48,527 nucleotides of DNA from Patulibacter minatonensis DSM 18081 (GTDB lineage: Bacteria > Actinomycetota > Thermoleophilia > Solirubrobacterales > Solirubrobacteraceae). The notes beneath the pieces were generated by a model that was given only the letters and a program-made list of their open reading frames with translations, had not been told where the DNA came from and searched no databases. Each line of letters begins with the position of its first letter. The first letter of the stretch is position 1. This document shows positions 38,406 to 48,527 of this stretch, in pieces. The stretch lies in the NCBI RefSeq assembly GCF_000519325.1, contig NZ_KI912613.1:2005223-2053749 (forward strand), given 5' to 3'. The translations under genes were made by a program, and so were the position numbers.

Positions 38406-39545
38406 TCACGCCGCGACGGCCGAGGCCGCCTGGCGCATCCGGGTCGTGCGGTGGACGGGGTCCGTGTCGAGCTTCGGGATGACGTGCTCGCCCATGAGCC
38501 GGATCATCTCCGAGCACTGCTCCTTGGTCTTCGTGCCGCGGAGCATCAGGAGCTGGTCGACGCCGAGCGCCTCCCAGCGCTTGACCTGCTCGAGCGCGTC
38601 GTGCGGGTCGCCGACGATCGCGGACCCGGCGCCGATCATCCCGTCCATCATCGCCTCGTCCGGGTCGGGGATCAGGTCCGGCCAGACCGGCAGGCCGTCG
38701 GGACGCGGGAACGTGTCGTGGTACCGGAAGACCTGGCTCATGTGGTAGCCGATGCCCCCGTCCAGGAACTCGCGGCGGGCCTGGTCGCGGTCCTCGGCGA
38801 TGCAGTTGAAGCCGCACGCGACGATGAGGTTGTCGTTGACGAACGCGCCCACGGGCTCGGCGTCGACGATCGCGTCCTTGTAGCTCCTGATGATCCCCTC
38901 GGCCACCTCGATGGTGTCGAGCGAGAAGCCGAGGACGCCGAGGCCCTTCTGGGCGGCCATGACGTAGCTCGGCGGGTTGCCGGCGGCGTACCACATGGCC
39001 GGATGGCCCTTGCCGTACGGCTTGGGCAGGATCGGCCGGGGATCCATGCGCCAGGACTCGCCCTCGAAGCCCTGGTAGGTCTCCTGGCTCCACATCTTCA
39101 GGAACTCGCGGATCGTCTCCTCCCAGATCGGCTTCGTGCCGGAAGGGTTGCCCGCGAGCTCGTCGTGGAAGCCCGAGATCTCGAAGCTGCCCGCGCCGCG
39201 GCCGGTGCCGAACTCGAAGCGGCCCTCGGTCAGGTGGTCGAGCATCGCGACGCGCTCGGCGACCTTCGCCGGGTGGTTCGTCTTCGGCAGCGGGTTGAAG
39301 ATGCCGGAGCCGAGGTGCGCCGTCGTCGTGCGGCTGGCGAGCGCCCCGAGGAAGACGTCGCTCGCGGAGAGGTGCGAGTACTCGTCGAGGAAGTGGTGCT
39401 CGGAGAGCCAGATGTTCTTGAACCCGGCCGCCTCGGCCTCGAGGCAGAGGTCGAAGTCGTCCATCAGGACGGTGTGCTCCGCGTTGGGGTCCTTGTCGCG
39501 CCATGCCTGCGGCACGTACGCCTGCGTCAAAAAACCGAACTCCAT
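38406..39545 (-). CDS. LLM class flavin-dependent oxidoreductase
   Basis: A 379-residue bacterial luciferase-like monooxygenase (TIM barrel, FMN-dependent). N-terminal MEFGFLTQAYVPQAW, then AGFKNIWLSEHHFLDEYSHL, LGALASRTTTAHLGSGIFNP, HPAKVAERVAMLDHLTEGRFEFGTGRG and a C-terminal IVGDPHDALEQVKRWEALGVDQLLML are typical of the LuxA-like group that oxidises small aldehydes, alkanes or xenobiotics. The substrate is unknown. The ATG at 39545 has GGAGGTGGAG upstream, a strong Shine-Dalgarno sequence. Its nearest neighbour is the large LuxR-type regulator on the same strand, a possible controller. Confidence 0.9.
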   Translation of the reverse strand: MEFGFLTQAYVPQAWRDKDPNAEHTVLMDDFDLCLEAEAAGFKNIWLSEHHFLDEYSHLSASDVFLGALASRTTTAHLGSGIFNPLPKTNHPAKVAERVAMLDHLTEGRFEFGTGRGAGSFEISGFHDELAGNPSGTKPIWEETIREFLKMWSQETYQGFEGESWRMDPRPILPKPYGKGHPAMWYAAGNPPSYVMAAQKGLGVLGFSLDTIEVAEGIIRSYKDAIVDAEPVGAFVNDNLIVACGFNCIAEDRDQARREFLDGGIGYHMSQVFRYHDTFPRPDGLPVWPDLIPDPDEAMMDGMIGAGSAIVGDPHDALEQVKRWEALGVDQLLMLRGTKTKEQCSEMIRLMGEHVIPKLDTDPVHRTTRMRQAASAVAA

Positions 39546-39828
39546 GTGGCTCCACCTCCGTGGACCTGCATCGACTGCTTCTGTGCCCAGCGTCACATCG
39601 GCGGAGGTCCGGGCGCAACCGGTAGGAGCACCCGACTTTCGGGCGGACGCCGAAACCCCCGGTCACCGTGCGGGTCCGCGGGGACCGGCGCGCGGGTACC
39701 GGGGGTCGACGTCCGATCGTGACCCCCTCGACGGTGCAACCGTGACCCCCGGGCGTGGGCGGCGGCCGGTGCCGACGGCGCGGCGGCGGGCCGGTCGCGG
39801 CGGCGGCCCCGTCGCCCCGCGCCGGCGC
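39546..39828. other. Intergenic region upstream of the LLM gene
   Basis: 283 nt with the LLM gene Shine-Dalgarno sequence and, next to the regulator stop, a cluster of CGTGACCCCC-type segments at 39701-39752 that can pair with GGGGGTC. No gene and no clear -10/-35 pair. Confidence 0.45.
39701..39727 (-). terminator. Hairpin after the large regulator
   Basis: GGGGGTC-13nt-GACCCCC; a second small stem ACGGT-GCA-ACCGT follows at 39731-39743. Candidate terminator for the regulator gene ending at 39829. Confidence 0.4.
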
Positions 39829-42423
39829 TCAGCGGGTGATCCGCGAGCGCGACGCCCAGACCGCGAGGAGCGCCCGGCGCTCGAAGCCGAGCTTGCGCAG
39901 CGCGTTGCTGACGTGCCCGTCGACCGTGCGCCGGGAGACGCCGAGCCGTTCCGCGATGTCGCGGTTGGTCAGGCCCTCGGCCACGAGCTCGGCGACGTCG
40001 GCCTCGCGCGCGGTGAGCGCGACGCCGGCACCGTCGCCCGCCCTGCCGGTCCCGTCCGCGCTCGCGGCCTCGTTCGTCCTGAGCGCCAGCGCGAGGGTCC
40101 GGTCGCGGGGCATCGCGACGCCCCGGTCGAACGCCTCGCCGAACGCCGAGGCACCCAGGTCCGAGCGCACCCGGCCCTCGAAGCGCTCGCGCTCGGCGAT
40201 CCAGTGGTCGGAGCCGTAGAGCTGCTCGCCGAACGAGCGCCACGACCCCGACGCGGCCCCGAAGAGCACCGCGGCGCGCCCGCTGTCCCCGCGCCCGGCC
40301 TCGACCCAGGCGAGCAGGTCGAGCGTCAGCGACACGCCGATCGCGTCGTGGAAGCCGCTGATCGCCCGCAGCCCGGCCAGCGCCCGCTCGCCGGCGCGGT
40401 CGAGCTCCTCGCGGGCCAGGTCGCCGAACGCGAGGCCGGCGGTCGCATAGGCGAGGAGCCACCGCTCGCCGCAGCCCTCCGAGCGCAGGGCGACGCGCTC
40501 GAACTGCGCCTGCGCCCACGCGAAGTCGGTGTCGAACACGCCGAGCAGCCCCAGGTGGACGTCGAGCGCGCCGACCTGGTCGGGCGGGGCGCCGTGCTCC
40601 TCGTACGCCGAGCGGGCGGCGAGCAGGAGCTCCCGCGCCGGCCCGAACTCCCCGGAGAAGAACGCGGTCAGCCCGCGCCCGTGGACCGCCCAGGCGACGG
40701 CGAGCGGGTCGCCGAGCTCCCGGCCGATCCGCTCGGCCTCGGCCAGCGGCTCGCGCGCGGCGTCGCGGTCGCCCTGCATCGTCGTGACGAGCCCGAACGT
40801 CCCGAGCGCCCGCGCGCGCTCGGGGGTCGGCGACGCGTCGAGCGCGAGCGCCCGGGTCAGCCACAGCCGGTGCTCGGTCAGGGAGAGGATCGCCCACAGG
40901 AACCACGGCCGGCCGGTCAGGACCTGGGCCGCCCGCGGGTCCCGGCCGTCGCCGATCGCGAACTCCAGGGCCGAGCGCAGGTTCGCGTGCTCGAGGCGGA
41001 TCCGCCGGTACCAGTCCTCCTGCGCGGGACCGGCCCACTCGGCGGTCAGCCCGCCGGCGAGCCCGACGCACCACGCCAGGTGCCGGCGTCGCGCGTCCTC
41101 GCGCTCGTCGACGTCGAGCTGGGCGAAGCCGGCCTCGGCGATCGGCTCGAGCATCCGGAACCGCACCCGGCCGTCGTGCTCCTCCCGGCGGAGGATCGAC
41201 TTGTCGACGAGCCCGCCGACCGCCTCGAAGACGGCCGCGGGGTCGACGCCGTGGAGCACCGCCTCGGCGGCGGCCAGGTCGAACCCGCCGGCGAAGACCG
41301 ACGCACGCGCCCACACCCGCCGCTCGAGCGGGGAGCACAGCTCGCGGCTCCAGTCCATCGCCGCCTGCAGGCTCCGGTGGCGCTCGGGGCCGTGGCGGCC
41401 CGTGGCGGTCAGGAGGAACATCCGGTCGGCCAGCCGCCGCTCGAGGTCGTCGACCGACAGCAGGCGCAGCTGCGTGGCGGCCAGCTCGATCGCGAGCGGG
41501 ACGCCGTCCAGGTGGCGGCAGATGCGGCCGATCGCGACGGTCGTCGGCCCGTCGGCGGTGAACCCGGGGACGACGGCCGCGGCCCGCTCGGCGAACAGGG
41601 CGACGGCGGGCGCGTCGGTGTCGCCCAGGCCGAGCGGCGGCACGACGAGCAGGTGCTCGCCGTCGAGCCCGAGCGCCTGCCGGCTGGTGCAGAGGACCCG
41701 CAGCCCGGGGGCGGCCCGGAGCAGGTGGCGCACGAGCTCGGCGCACGCGGGGAGCAGGTGCTCGCAGTTGTCGAGGACGAGCAGCGAATCGCGGGCGCCG
41801 AGGTGCTCCTCGAGGATCTCCCGGTGGCTGCGCAGGGAGCCGTCGTGGTGCCCGAGGCCGAGCTGGTCGACGATCGTCTGGGCCAGCAGCGTCGGGTCGC
41901 GCAATGCGGCCAGCTCCACCAGCCGCACATCGTCGCCGTGCGAGCGACGCAGGCGTGCCGCGACGGCCACGGCCAGGCGGGTCTTGCCGATCCCGCCGCC
42001 GCCGGTCAGGGTCACCAGCCGCGTCGTCCCCAGGAGCCGCCGGATCTCCTGGAGCTGCTCGCGCCGGCCGACGAGGCTCGTGACCTCGGCGGGCAGCCGG
42101 CCCCCGTCGCCGGCCGCCGGGGCGTTCGCGTCGCGGAGCCGTCGCACGCGGGTGCGGAGGGTCGTCATCGAACCCTCCCAGCCCAGGCGCCGCGCGATCT
42201 CGGTGGCGGGCAGGTCGGGGTCGCGCTGCAGGAGCGCCGCGATCCGGGGCTCGAGCGGGTCCAGGGCGGACGGGCGCTGCCGCCGGCCGTCGGCCGGCGG
42301 GTCGGTCGCCGCCAGCGCCTTGCGCACCGTGTTGCGCGCCATGCCGAGCTCGCGGGCGATGCCCTTGATCGACACGCCCGACTGGTGCAGGCGGCGCACG
42401 CGGCGCCAGTCGTCGGTCTCCAT
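39829..42423 (-). CDS. IstA-like HTH / NB-ARC ATPase / LuxR regulator fusion
   Basis: An 864-residue transcriptional regulator. Residues 1-98 look like the DNA-binding N-terminus of IS21-family IstA transposases: DDWRRVRRLHQSGVSIKGIA, ELGMARNTVRKAL, then LDPLEPRIAALLQRDPDLPA and a second HTH ending TTLRTRVRRLR. Residues 115-430 are a STAND ATPase with P-loop GGGGIGKTR (141-149), LLVLDNCEHLLP (Walker B) and LPL-like VPLAIELAA. TPR-like repeats cover about 470-780. A LuxR/GerE helix-turn-helix (about 800-860: LTAREADVAELVAEGLTNRDIAERL) ends the protein. No DDE catalytic domain is present, so it is a regulator with two DNA-binding ends. The ATG at 42423 has GGGGAG upstream and TAGGCT at 42450-42455. 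Confidence 0.88.
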   Translation of the reverse strand: METDDWRRVRRLHQSGVSIKGIARELGMARNTVRKALAATDPPADGRRQRPSALDPLEPRIAALLQRDPDLPATEIARRLGWEGSMTTLRTRVRRLRDANAPAAGDGGRLPAEVTSLVGRREQLQEIRRLLGTTRLVTLTGGGGIGKTRLAVAVAARLRRSHGDDVRLVELAALRDPTLLAQTIVDQLGLGHHDGSLRSHREILEEHLGARDSLLVLDNCEHLLPACAELVRHLLRAAPGLRVLCTSRQALGLDGEHLLVVPPLGLGDTDAPAVALFAERAAAVVPGFTADGPTTVAIGRICRHLDGVPLAIELAATQLRLLSVDDLERRLADRMFLLTATGRHGPERHRSLQAAMDWSRELCSPLERRVWARASVFAGGFDLAAAEAVLHGVDPAAVFEAVGGLVDKSILRREEHDGRVRFRMLEPIAEAGFAQLDVDEREDARRRHLAWCVGLAGGLTAEWAGPAQEDWYRRIRLEHANLRSALEFAIGDGRDPRAAQVLTGRPWFLWAILSLTEHRLWLTRALALDASPTPERARALGTFGLVTTMQGDRDAAREPLAEAERIGRELGDPLAVAWAVHGRGLTAFFSGEFGPARELLLAARSAYEEHGAPPDQVGALDVHLGLLGVFDTDFAWAQAQFERVALRSEGCGERWLLAYATAGLAFGDLAREELDRAGERALAGLRAISGFHDAIGVSLTLDLLAWVEAGRGDSGRAAVLFGAASGSWRSFGEQLYGSDHWIAERERFEGRVRSDLGASAFGEAFDRGVAMPRDRTLALALRTNEAASADGTGRAGDGAGVALTAREADVAELVAEGLTNRDIAERLGVSRRTVDGHVSNALRKLGFERRALLAVWASRSRITR

Positions 42424-42449
42424 CGCTCCCCAGGTCTCCTCGCGGCGCG

Positions 42450-42455
42450 AGCCTA
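42450..42455 (-). promoter_or_regulatory. -10 element TAGGCT of the large regulator
   Basis: TAGGCT on the minus strand lies 32 nt before the ATG at 42423, giving a leader of about 20 nt with a GGGGAG ribosome-binding site. Confidence 0.4.
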
Positions 42456-42513
42456 CCTCCGGGCCGGCGGTGCGCGGGGCGGATCGGCTGGGTCGCGACC
42501 GGAGCGCCCGCGA

Positions 42514-42534
42514 TCTGCGTCCCCGGGACTCAAG
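42514..42534 (+). promoter_or_regulatory. Imperfect HAIR-like site upstream of dnaK
   Basis: ACTCAAG at 42528-42534 is an exact right half of the HspR operator HAIR (CTTGAGT-N7-ACTCAAG). The left half at the correct distance, TCTGCGT, matches poorly. Further weak half sites are TCTCAAC at 42589 and ACTCAGA at 42634. An hspR gene ends this operon, which makes a binding site likely, but the match is poor. Confidence 0.35.
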
Positions 42535-42601
42535 GTTCAGGTCCGTCGGTGCCCCGGCCGGGTCGCGAACCCCTGCTCAGGGCGGGAATCTCAACCCTCC
42601 G

Positions 42602-42630
42602 TTGGCTCACCGCCGAAGATCTGCCATACT
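42602..42630 (+). promoter_or_regulatory. dnaK operon promoter TTGGCT-17-CATACT
   Basis: -35 TTGGCT (42602-42607), a 17-nt spacer and -10 CATACT (42625-42630) give a leader of about 40 nt with AGGAG before the ATG at 42678. Confidence 0.65.
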
Positions 42631-42677
42631 GCCACTCAGATTTCACGCAGTCCCTCGCAGGGAGCTAGGAGCGCCAC

Positions 42678-44582
<1,905 letters not shown>

Positions 44583-44621
44583 GCCTCGGCCGACCCTCCC
44601 CCGACCCCTCAGGAGCACGCG

Positions 44622-45371
44622 ATGAGCGACGAGCAGCGCGACCACCAGAACCCCGCGACGCCGGCGGACGGCACGGCCCCCGGTGGGGCCGCGCCCGGCG
44701 GCCCCGATCCGGCCGCGCCGGCGGGGGCGGGCGACCCCGCGACGGGCGGTGACCCCGCGGCGACGGACGTCGTCGACGGGGAGGTCGTCGACGCGGCGGC
44801 GACGGACGCCGGTCCCGCGGGCTCGGAGGAGGCGCAGGAGCAGGCCGCGGCGGACGCCGACCAGGCGTCGGCGGACGCCTTCGAGGCGTCCGCCGAGGTC
44901 GAGGCCGAGCCGGTCGTCGAGGAGGAGCCCGACTGGAAGGACCGCTACGTGCGGTCCGTGGCCGAGCTCGACAACGTCCGCAAGCGTGCGCGGCGCGACG
45001 CCGCGCTCGGCGAGGCCCGCGGCATCGCGAAGCTCGCCAAGGCGCTCCTGCCCGCGCTCGACAACCTCGACCGCGCGCTCGCGCACGTCGACCAGGCGCA
45101 GGAGCAGGACCCCGCGCACCCGGCCGGCGACACGCAGCTCGTCGAGGGCGTCCGCATCGTGCACCGCGAGATCCACGCCGCGCTCTCGCAGGCCGGCATC
45201 GAGGCGTACGACCCGACGGGGGAACCGTTCGACCCGCACGCCCACGAGGCCCTGACCCAGCAGCCGGCACCGGAGGGCACGCCCGCCGGGACGATCCTCG
45301 CCGTCTACCAGGCGGGGTACCGTCGCGGGGACGACATCCTCCGGGCTGCGAAAGTGGTGGTGGCGGGCTGA
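44622..45371 (+). CDS. grpE: Nucleotide exchange factor GrpE
   Basis: 249 residues. The N-terminal 100 residues are disordered and rich in Ala, Pro, Gly, Asp and Glu, longer than in most GrpE proteins. The coiled-coil and beta domain follows: DWKDRYVRSVAELDNVRKRA, ARGIAKLAKALLPALDNLDRAL, LVEGVRIVHREIHAALSQAGIE and the terminal beta motif EPFDPHAHEAL then TILAVYQAGYRRGDDILRAA. It releases ADP from DnaK. Residues 49-58 (DVVDGEVVDA) copy the DnaK C-terminal tail. The ATG has AGGAG nine nucleotides upstream; 39 nt separate it from dnaK. Confidence 0.96.
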   Translation: MSDEQRDHQNPATPADGTAPGGAAPGGPDPAAPAGAGDPATGGDPAATDVVDGEVVDAAATDAGPAGSEEAQEQAAADADQASADAFEASAEVEAEPVVEEEPDWKDRYVRSVAELDNVRKRARRDAALGEARGIAKLAKALLPALDNLDRALAHVDQAQEQDPAHPAGDTQLVEGVRIVHREIHAALSQAGIEAYDPTGEPFDPHAHEALTQQPAPEGTPAGTILAVYQAGYRRGDDILRAAKVVVAG

Positions 45372-45396
45372 TCCCCGTCACCCGGAGACCCGCTGA

Positions 45397-46521
<1,125 letters not shown>

Positions 46522-46526
46522 TCGCG

Positions 46527-47078
46527 GTGGGCGACGACGCGCAGCGGGGGAAGCGGCCGCGGACCGGCACGGTCCGCAGCACCCGTGTGACGCAGACGAC
46601 GATCGAGGTCGACGCCGACCGCGGCGTGTTCATGATCTCCGTCGCCGCCGAGCTCGCCGAGATGCACCCGCAGACGCTGCGCATGTACGAGCAGCGCGGG
46701 CTGATCGAGCCGAAGCGCTCGCCGAAAGGCACGCGGCTCTACAGCCACAGCGACGTCGAGCGCCTGCGGCGGATCCAGCAGATGACCAACGACCTCGGCC
46801 TGAACCTGGCCGGGGTCGAGCGCGTCCTGGCCCTCGAGGTCGAGCTGGAGCGCGAGAAGCGGCGGTACGCCCAGGCGGCCGAGCGCCTCGTCCAGCTCCA
46901 GCGCGAGACGGTCGAGATGCGGGACACCCTGCGCGCCGAGATGCAGGTCGAGATCGACAAGCTCCGCAAGCGCAACGAGCTCGTGCCGTACCACGGCACA
47001 CGCACCACGGCGCTCGTCCAGTTCCGGCCCGCGCCGGTCGAGGTGGACGACGTCCACGAGGTCGAGGACGACGAGTAG
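46527..47078 (+). CDS. hspR: MerR-family heat-shock repressor HspR
   Basis: A 183-residue MerR-type repressor of the actinobacterial HspR group, which shuts off the dnaK operon with DnaK as co-repressor. After a basic N-terminal arm of about 35 residues the winged helix-turn-helix reads [20 protein letters not shown] then [19 protein letters not shown], followed by a coiled coil ([33 protein letters not shown]). The basic leader and an acidic tail ([12 protein letters not shown]) extend the usual length. The start is GTG at 46527, five nucleotides after dnaJ. Self-regulation through a HAIR-like site before dnaK is expected. Confidence 0.95.
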   Translation: MGDDAQRGKRPRTGTVRSTRVTQTTIEVDADRGVFMISVAAELAEMHPQTLRMYEQRGLIEPKRSPKGTRLYSHSDVERLRRIQQMTNDLGLNLAGVERVLALEVELEREKRRYAQAAERLVQLQRETVEMRDTLRAEMQVEIDKLRKRNELVPYHGTRTTALVQFRPAPVEVDDVHEVEDDE

Positions 47079-47120
47079 GTCGAACGGCCGAATCCCCTCG
47101 CGGGGCGCCGCGTGAGCGGC

Positions 47121-47126
47121 TAGGGT
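47121..47126 (+). promoter_or_regulatory. -10 element TAGGGT with short leader
   Basis: TAGGGT lies 38 nt before the GTG at 47159; the leader holds GGAGG nine nucleotides before the start. A short CCCC-TCGC-GGGG stem just upstream (47094-47105) may end the hspR transcript. Confidence 0.5.
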
Positions 47127-47158
47127 CCGGCGGGCCAACCCGTGTGGAGGTCCCCGTC

Positions 47159-48376
47159 GTGAGCACCCAGAAGCACCAATCGCCCCCGCTGCCCGTCGGC
47201 GTCACCCTCGACCGCGGGTTCTCGCTGCTCCGGACCAACGCGCGGTCCCTGATGGTGCCGCAGCTGGTCTTCGGCGCGATCGGGGCGCTCATCATCGTCG
47301 TGCTCGGCGTGATCACGTACTTCGCGCTCGGGGACATCGCGACCACGATCGAGGTCGACCGCTCGTCGACCGTGTTCGGCGACAGCACCGAGGGCTACTC
47401 CACGGTCGCCGACTTCACCGACGGGCAGGAGACCACGCTGATCGTCCTGATCAGCCTGATGTACCTGCTCTACGCCCTCGTCTACACGGCCAGCATCGTC
47501 ACCGTGGTGCGCGCCGCGGACCGCGCCATCGAGGGGCAGGACCGCCTGCCGCTGAAGGCGGCCCTCGGCGACGGCCTGCGGCAGACCCCGCGGATCGTCG
47601 GGCTGACGATCGTCTTCTGGCTGATGGCGCTCGTCTACCTGATCGTGGTGGTCGTGGTGGTGGCGGTCTTCGGGGCGATCGCCTCGGGGCTCGCCGTGAT
47701 CGCCGGGCTCGCGGCGTTCGGACTCACCGCGTGGCTGGGCGTCCGGCTGATCCTCTGGCCGTTCATCGCGATCAGCGAGGGCATCGGGTTCGCCGCCTAC
47801 GGCCGGGCGTGGCGGCTCACCGCCGGACGCTTCTGGTCGCTGTTCGGGGTCCTGCTCCTCGTCGGCATCGTCGTCACGGTCGTGGCCACGGTCCTCTTCT
47901 TCATCCTCGCCCTGCTGTACAGCGCGATCGCCTCGACCAGCGACGAGGTCGGCATCGTCGCGCTGATCCCGTACCTGATCGGGTCCGTGCTGCTCGGCGT
48001 CGTCTTCACCGCCGGCTACATCGCCCCGGTCGTCACCGCGTACCGCACCCTCGCCGGCCGCGACAACGCCGACCTCTGGCAGGCCGCCACGGCGATGGGT
48101 GGCGGCGGGTCCGCGCCCCCGGCCGACCCGGGCGTCCGCCGGTGGGACGCGGCAGAGGCCCCGCTCGACGAGCCGGCGCCGGGGTGGGCCCCGCCGTCGG
48201 CGTCCTCGTGGGAGGGCCCCGCGCGCACCGGCGAGGGCACCCCGCCCGCGTCCGACGCCCCCGCGCAGGACGCGCCGCCGCCCGGCTCCCAGCCGCTCGG
48301 TGGGCTCCCGCCGTCCGACGAGCCCTCCGACGCCGAACGGCGCTGGGGCCGTCGCGACGAGCCGCCGGCGAGCTGA
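47159..48376 (+). CDS. Polytopic membrane protein with disordered C-terminal tail
   Basis: About 405 residues. A short cytosolic start (VSTQKHQSPPLPVGVTLDRG) precedes six to seven hydrophobic segments between about residues 30 and 290 (for example LVFGAIGALIIVVLGVITYF, LIVLISLMYLLYALVYTA, LFGVLLLVGIVVTVVATVLF). A Pro/Ala/Ser/Asp-rich tail of about 100 residues follows (PPADPGVRRWDAAEAPLDE to the end), probably cytosolic and unstructured. The layout resembles uncharacterised actinobacterial membrane proteins of the glycerophosphodiester-phosphodiesterase-membrane-domain type; no enzyme motif is present. I use GTG at 47159 because GGAGG precedes it. Role unknown. Confidence 0.75.
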   Translation: MSTQKHQSPPLPVGVTLDRGFSLLRTNARSLMVPQLVFGAIGALIIVVLGVITYFALGDIATTIEVDRSSTVFGDSTEGYSTVADFTDGQETTLIVLISLMYLLYALVYTASIVTVVRAADRAIEGQDRLPLKAALGDGLRQTPRIVGLTIVFWLMALVYLIVVVVVVAVFGAIASGLAVIAGLAAFGLTAWLGVRLILWPFIAISEGIGFAAYGRAWRLTAGRFWSLFGVLLLVGIVVTVVATVLFFILALLYSAIASTSDEVGIVALIPYLIGSVLLGVVFTAGYIAPVVTAYRTLAGRDNADLWQAATAMGGGGSAPPADPGVRRWDAAEAPLDEPAPGWAPPSASSWEGPARTGEGTPPASDAPAQDAPPPGSQPLGGLPPSDEPSDAERRWGRRDEPPAS

Positions 48377-48383
48377 GCCACGC

Positions 48384-48527
48384 GTGACGGCAGGCCCCAC
48401 GGCGGACCGTGGTCCCCGGCGGCGGGCGTCGTCGGGGCTCGCCGTCCTGCTCGCCGGGCTCCTGCTCGCGGTCGCGCCCGCCGCGGCGCCCGGCCCGTCC
48501 GCGGGGCCGCTCGGTCCGGCGACGGCC
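48384..48527 (+). CDS. Secreted protein, N-terminus only (cut by window edge)
   Basis: The first 48 codons of a gene starting at GTG 48384, eight nucleotides after the preceding stop. The frame opens with a signal peptide: basic residues (DRGPRRRASS), a hydrophobic core (GLAVLLAGLLLAVAP) and an Ala/Pro region. It is probably in one operon with the membrane protein upstream. The product cannot be named from this part. Confidence 0.7.
   Translation, partial: MTAGPTADRGPRRRASSGLAVLLAGLLLAVAPAAAPGPSAGPLGPATA

Noticed and set aside
39829-42423. IS21 insertion sequence
   Set aside because: Only the N-terminal DNA-binding part resembles IstA. There is no DDE catalytic domain, no istB and no terminal inverted repeats.

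Overview
The window is a very GC-rich chromosomal segment from an actinobacterium-like Gram-positive. The gene content suggests the Thermoleophilia, order Solirubrobacterales (Patulibacter-like): actinobacterial-type inositol-1-phosphate synthase beside a CDP-alcohol phosphotransferase, a DPPR-synthase-type UbiA enzyme, a dnaK-grpE-dnaJ-hspR operon, many GTG starts and many secreted proteins. The assignment is inferred from gene content, not from a marker gene. I support 37 complete protein genes and one cut by the right edge. I found no rRNA, tRNA, CRISPR array or intact transposon.

Layout. 1-678: intergenic DNA with a 61-bp tandem repeat array. 679-2440: a quinone oxidoreductase convergent with a nitrilase-type hydrolase. 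2575-6371: minus-strand genes for LemA and its membrane partner, a membrane protein, a uracil-DNA-glycosylase-superfamily protein and an Aur1-like PAP2 phosphatase. 6411-12470: a GT-C-like membrane protein, a secreted protein, a glycosyltransferase-PHP fusion and a divergent secreted protein. 12816-18412: envelope lipid and polyprenyl genes (ino1, PIP-synthase-like, DPPR-synthase-like, a GT39-like transferase). 18549-20988: a MauE/MauD-like redox pair and a LuxR regulator. 21011-23093: two lipoproteins. 23094-23842: an intergenic region with an exact 72-bp repeat array. 23843-26205: sfnB and sfnG for dimethylsulfone desulfurization. 26569-28071: an atypical SDR. 28201-35100: three tandem paralogous secreted DUF4394-type proteins. 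35111-38113: a lipoprotein and a three-gene YbjQ-like operon. 38406-42423: a luciferase-like monooxygenase and a large regulator with an IS21-transposase-like N-terminus. 42678-48527: the dnaK operon with hspR, a membrane protein and a truncated secreted protein.

Two patterns cut across the genes. First, about thirteen genes have a TANNNT-type -10 hexamer whose first base lies 12-16 nt before the ATG or GTG, so their mRNAs should be leaderless or nearly so; this also fixes their start codons. Second, intergenic DNA carries repeats built on an inverted repeat (GGTCGG-3nt-CCGACC followed by a CCATCGGTGACC half). The two arrays lie 23 kb apart with different periods (61 and 72 bp), and possible relatives sit in the ino1 leader. 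An unrelated pair of long hairpins precedes the SDR gene.

Functionally the window is rich in envelope biogenesis and secreted proteins, with a protein-folding stress operon and a sulfur-scavenging operon. The candidates for undescribed biology are the intergenic repeat family, the YbjQ-like three-gene operon, the GT4-PHP fusion, the IstA-like/NB-ARC/LuxR regulator and the DUF4394 triplet.
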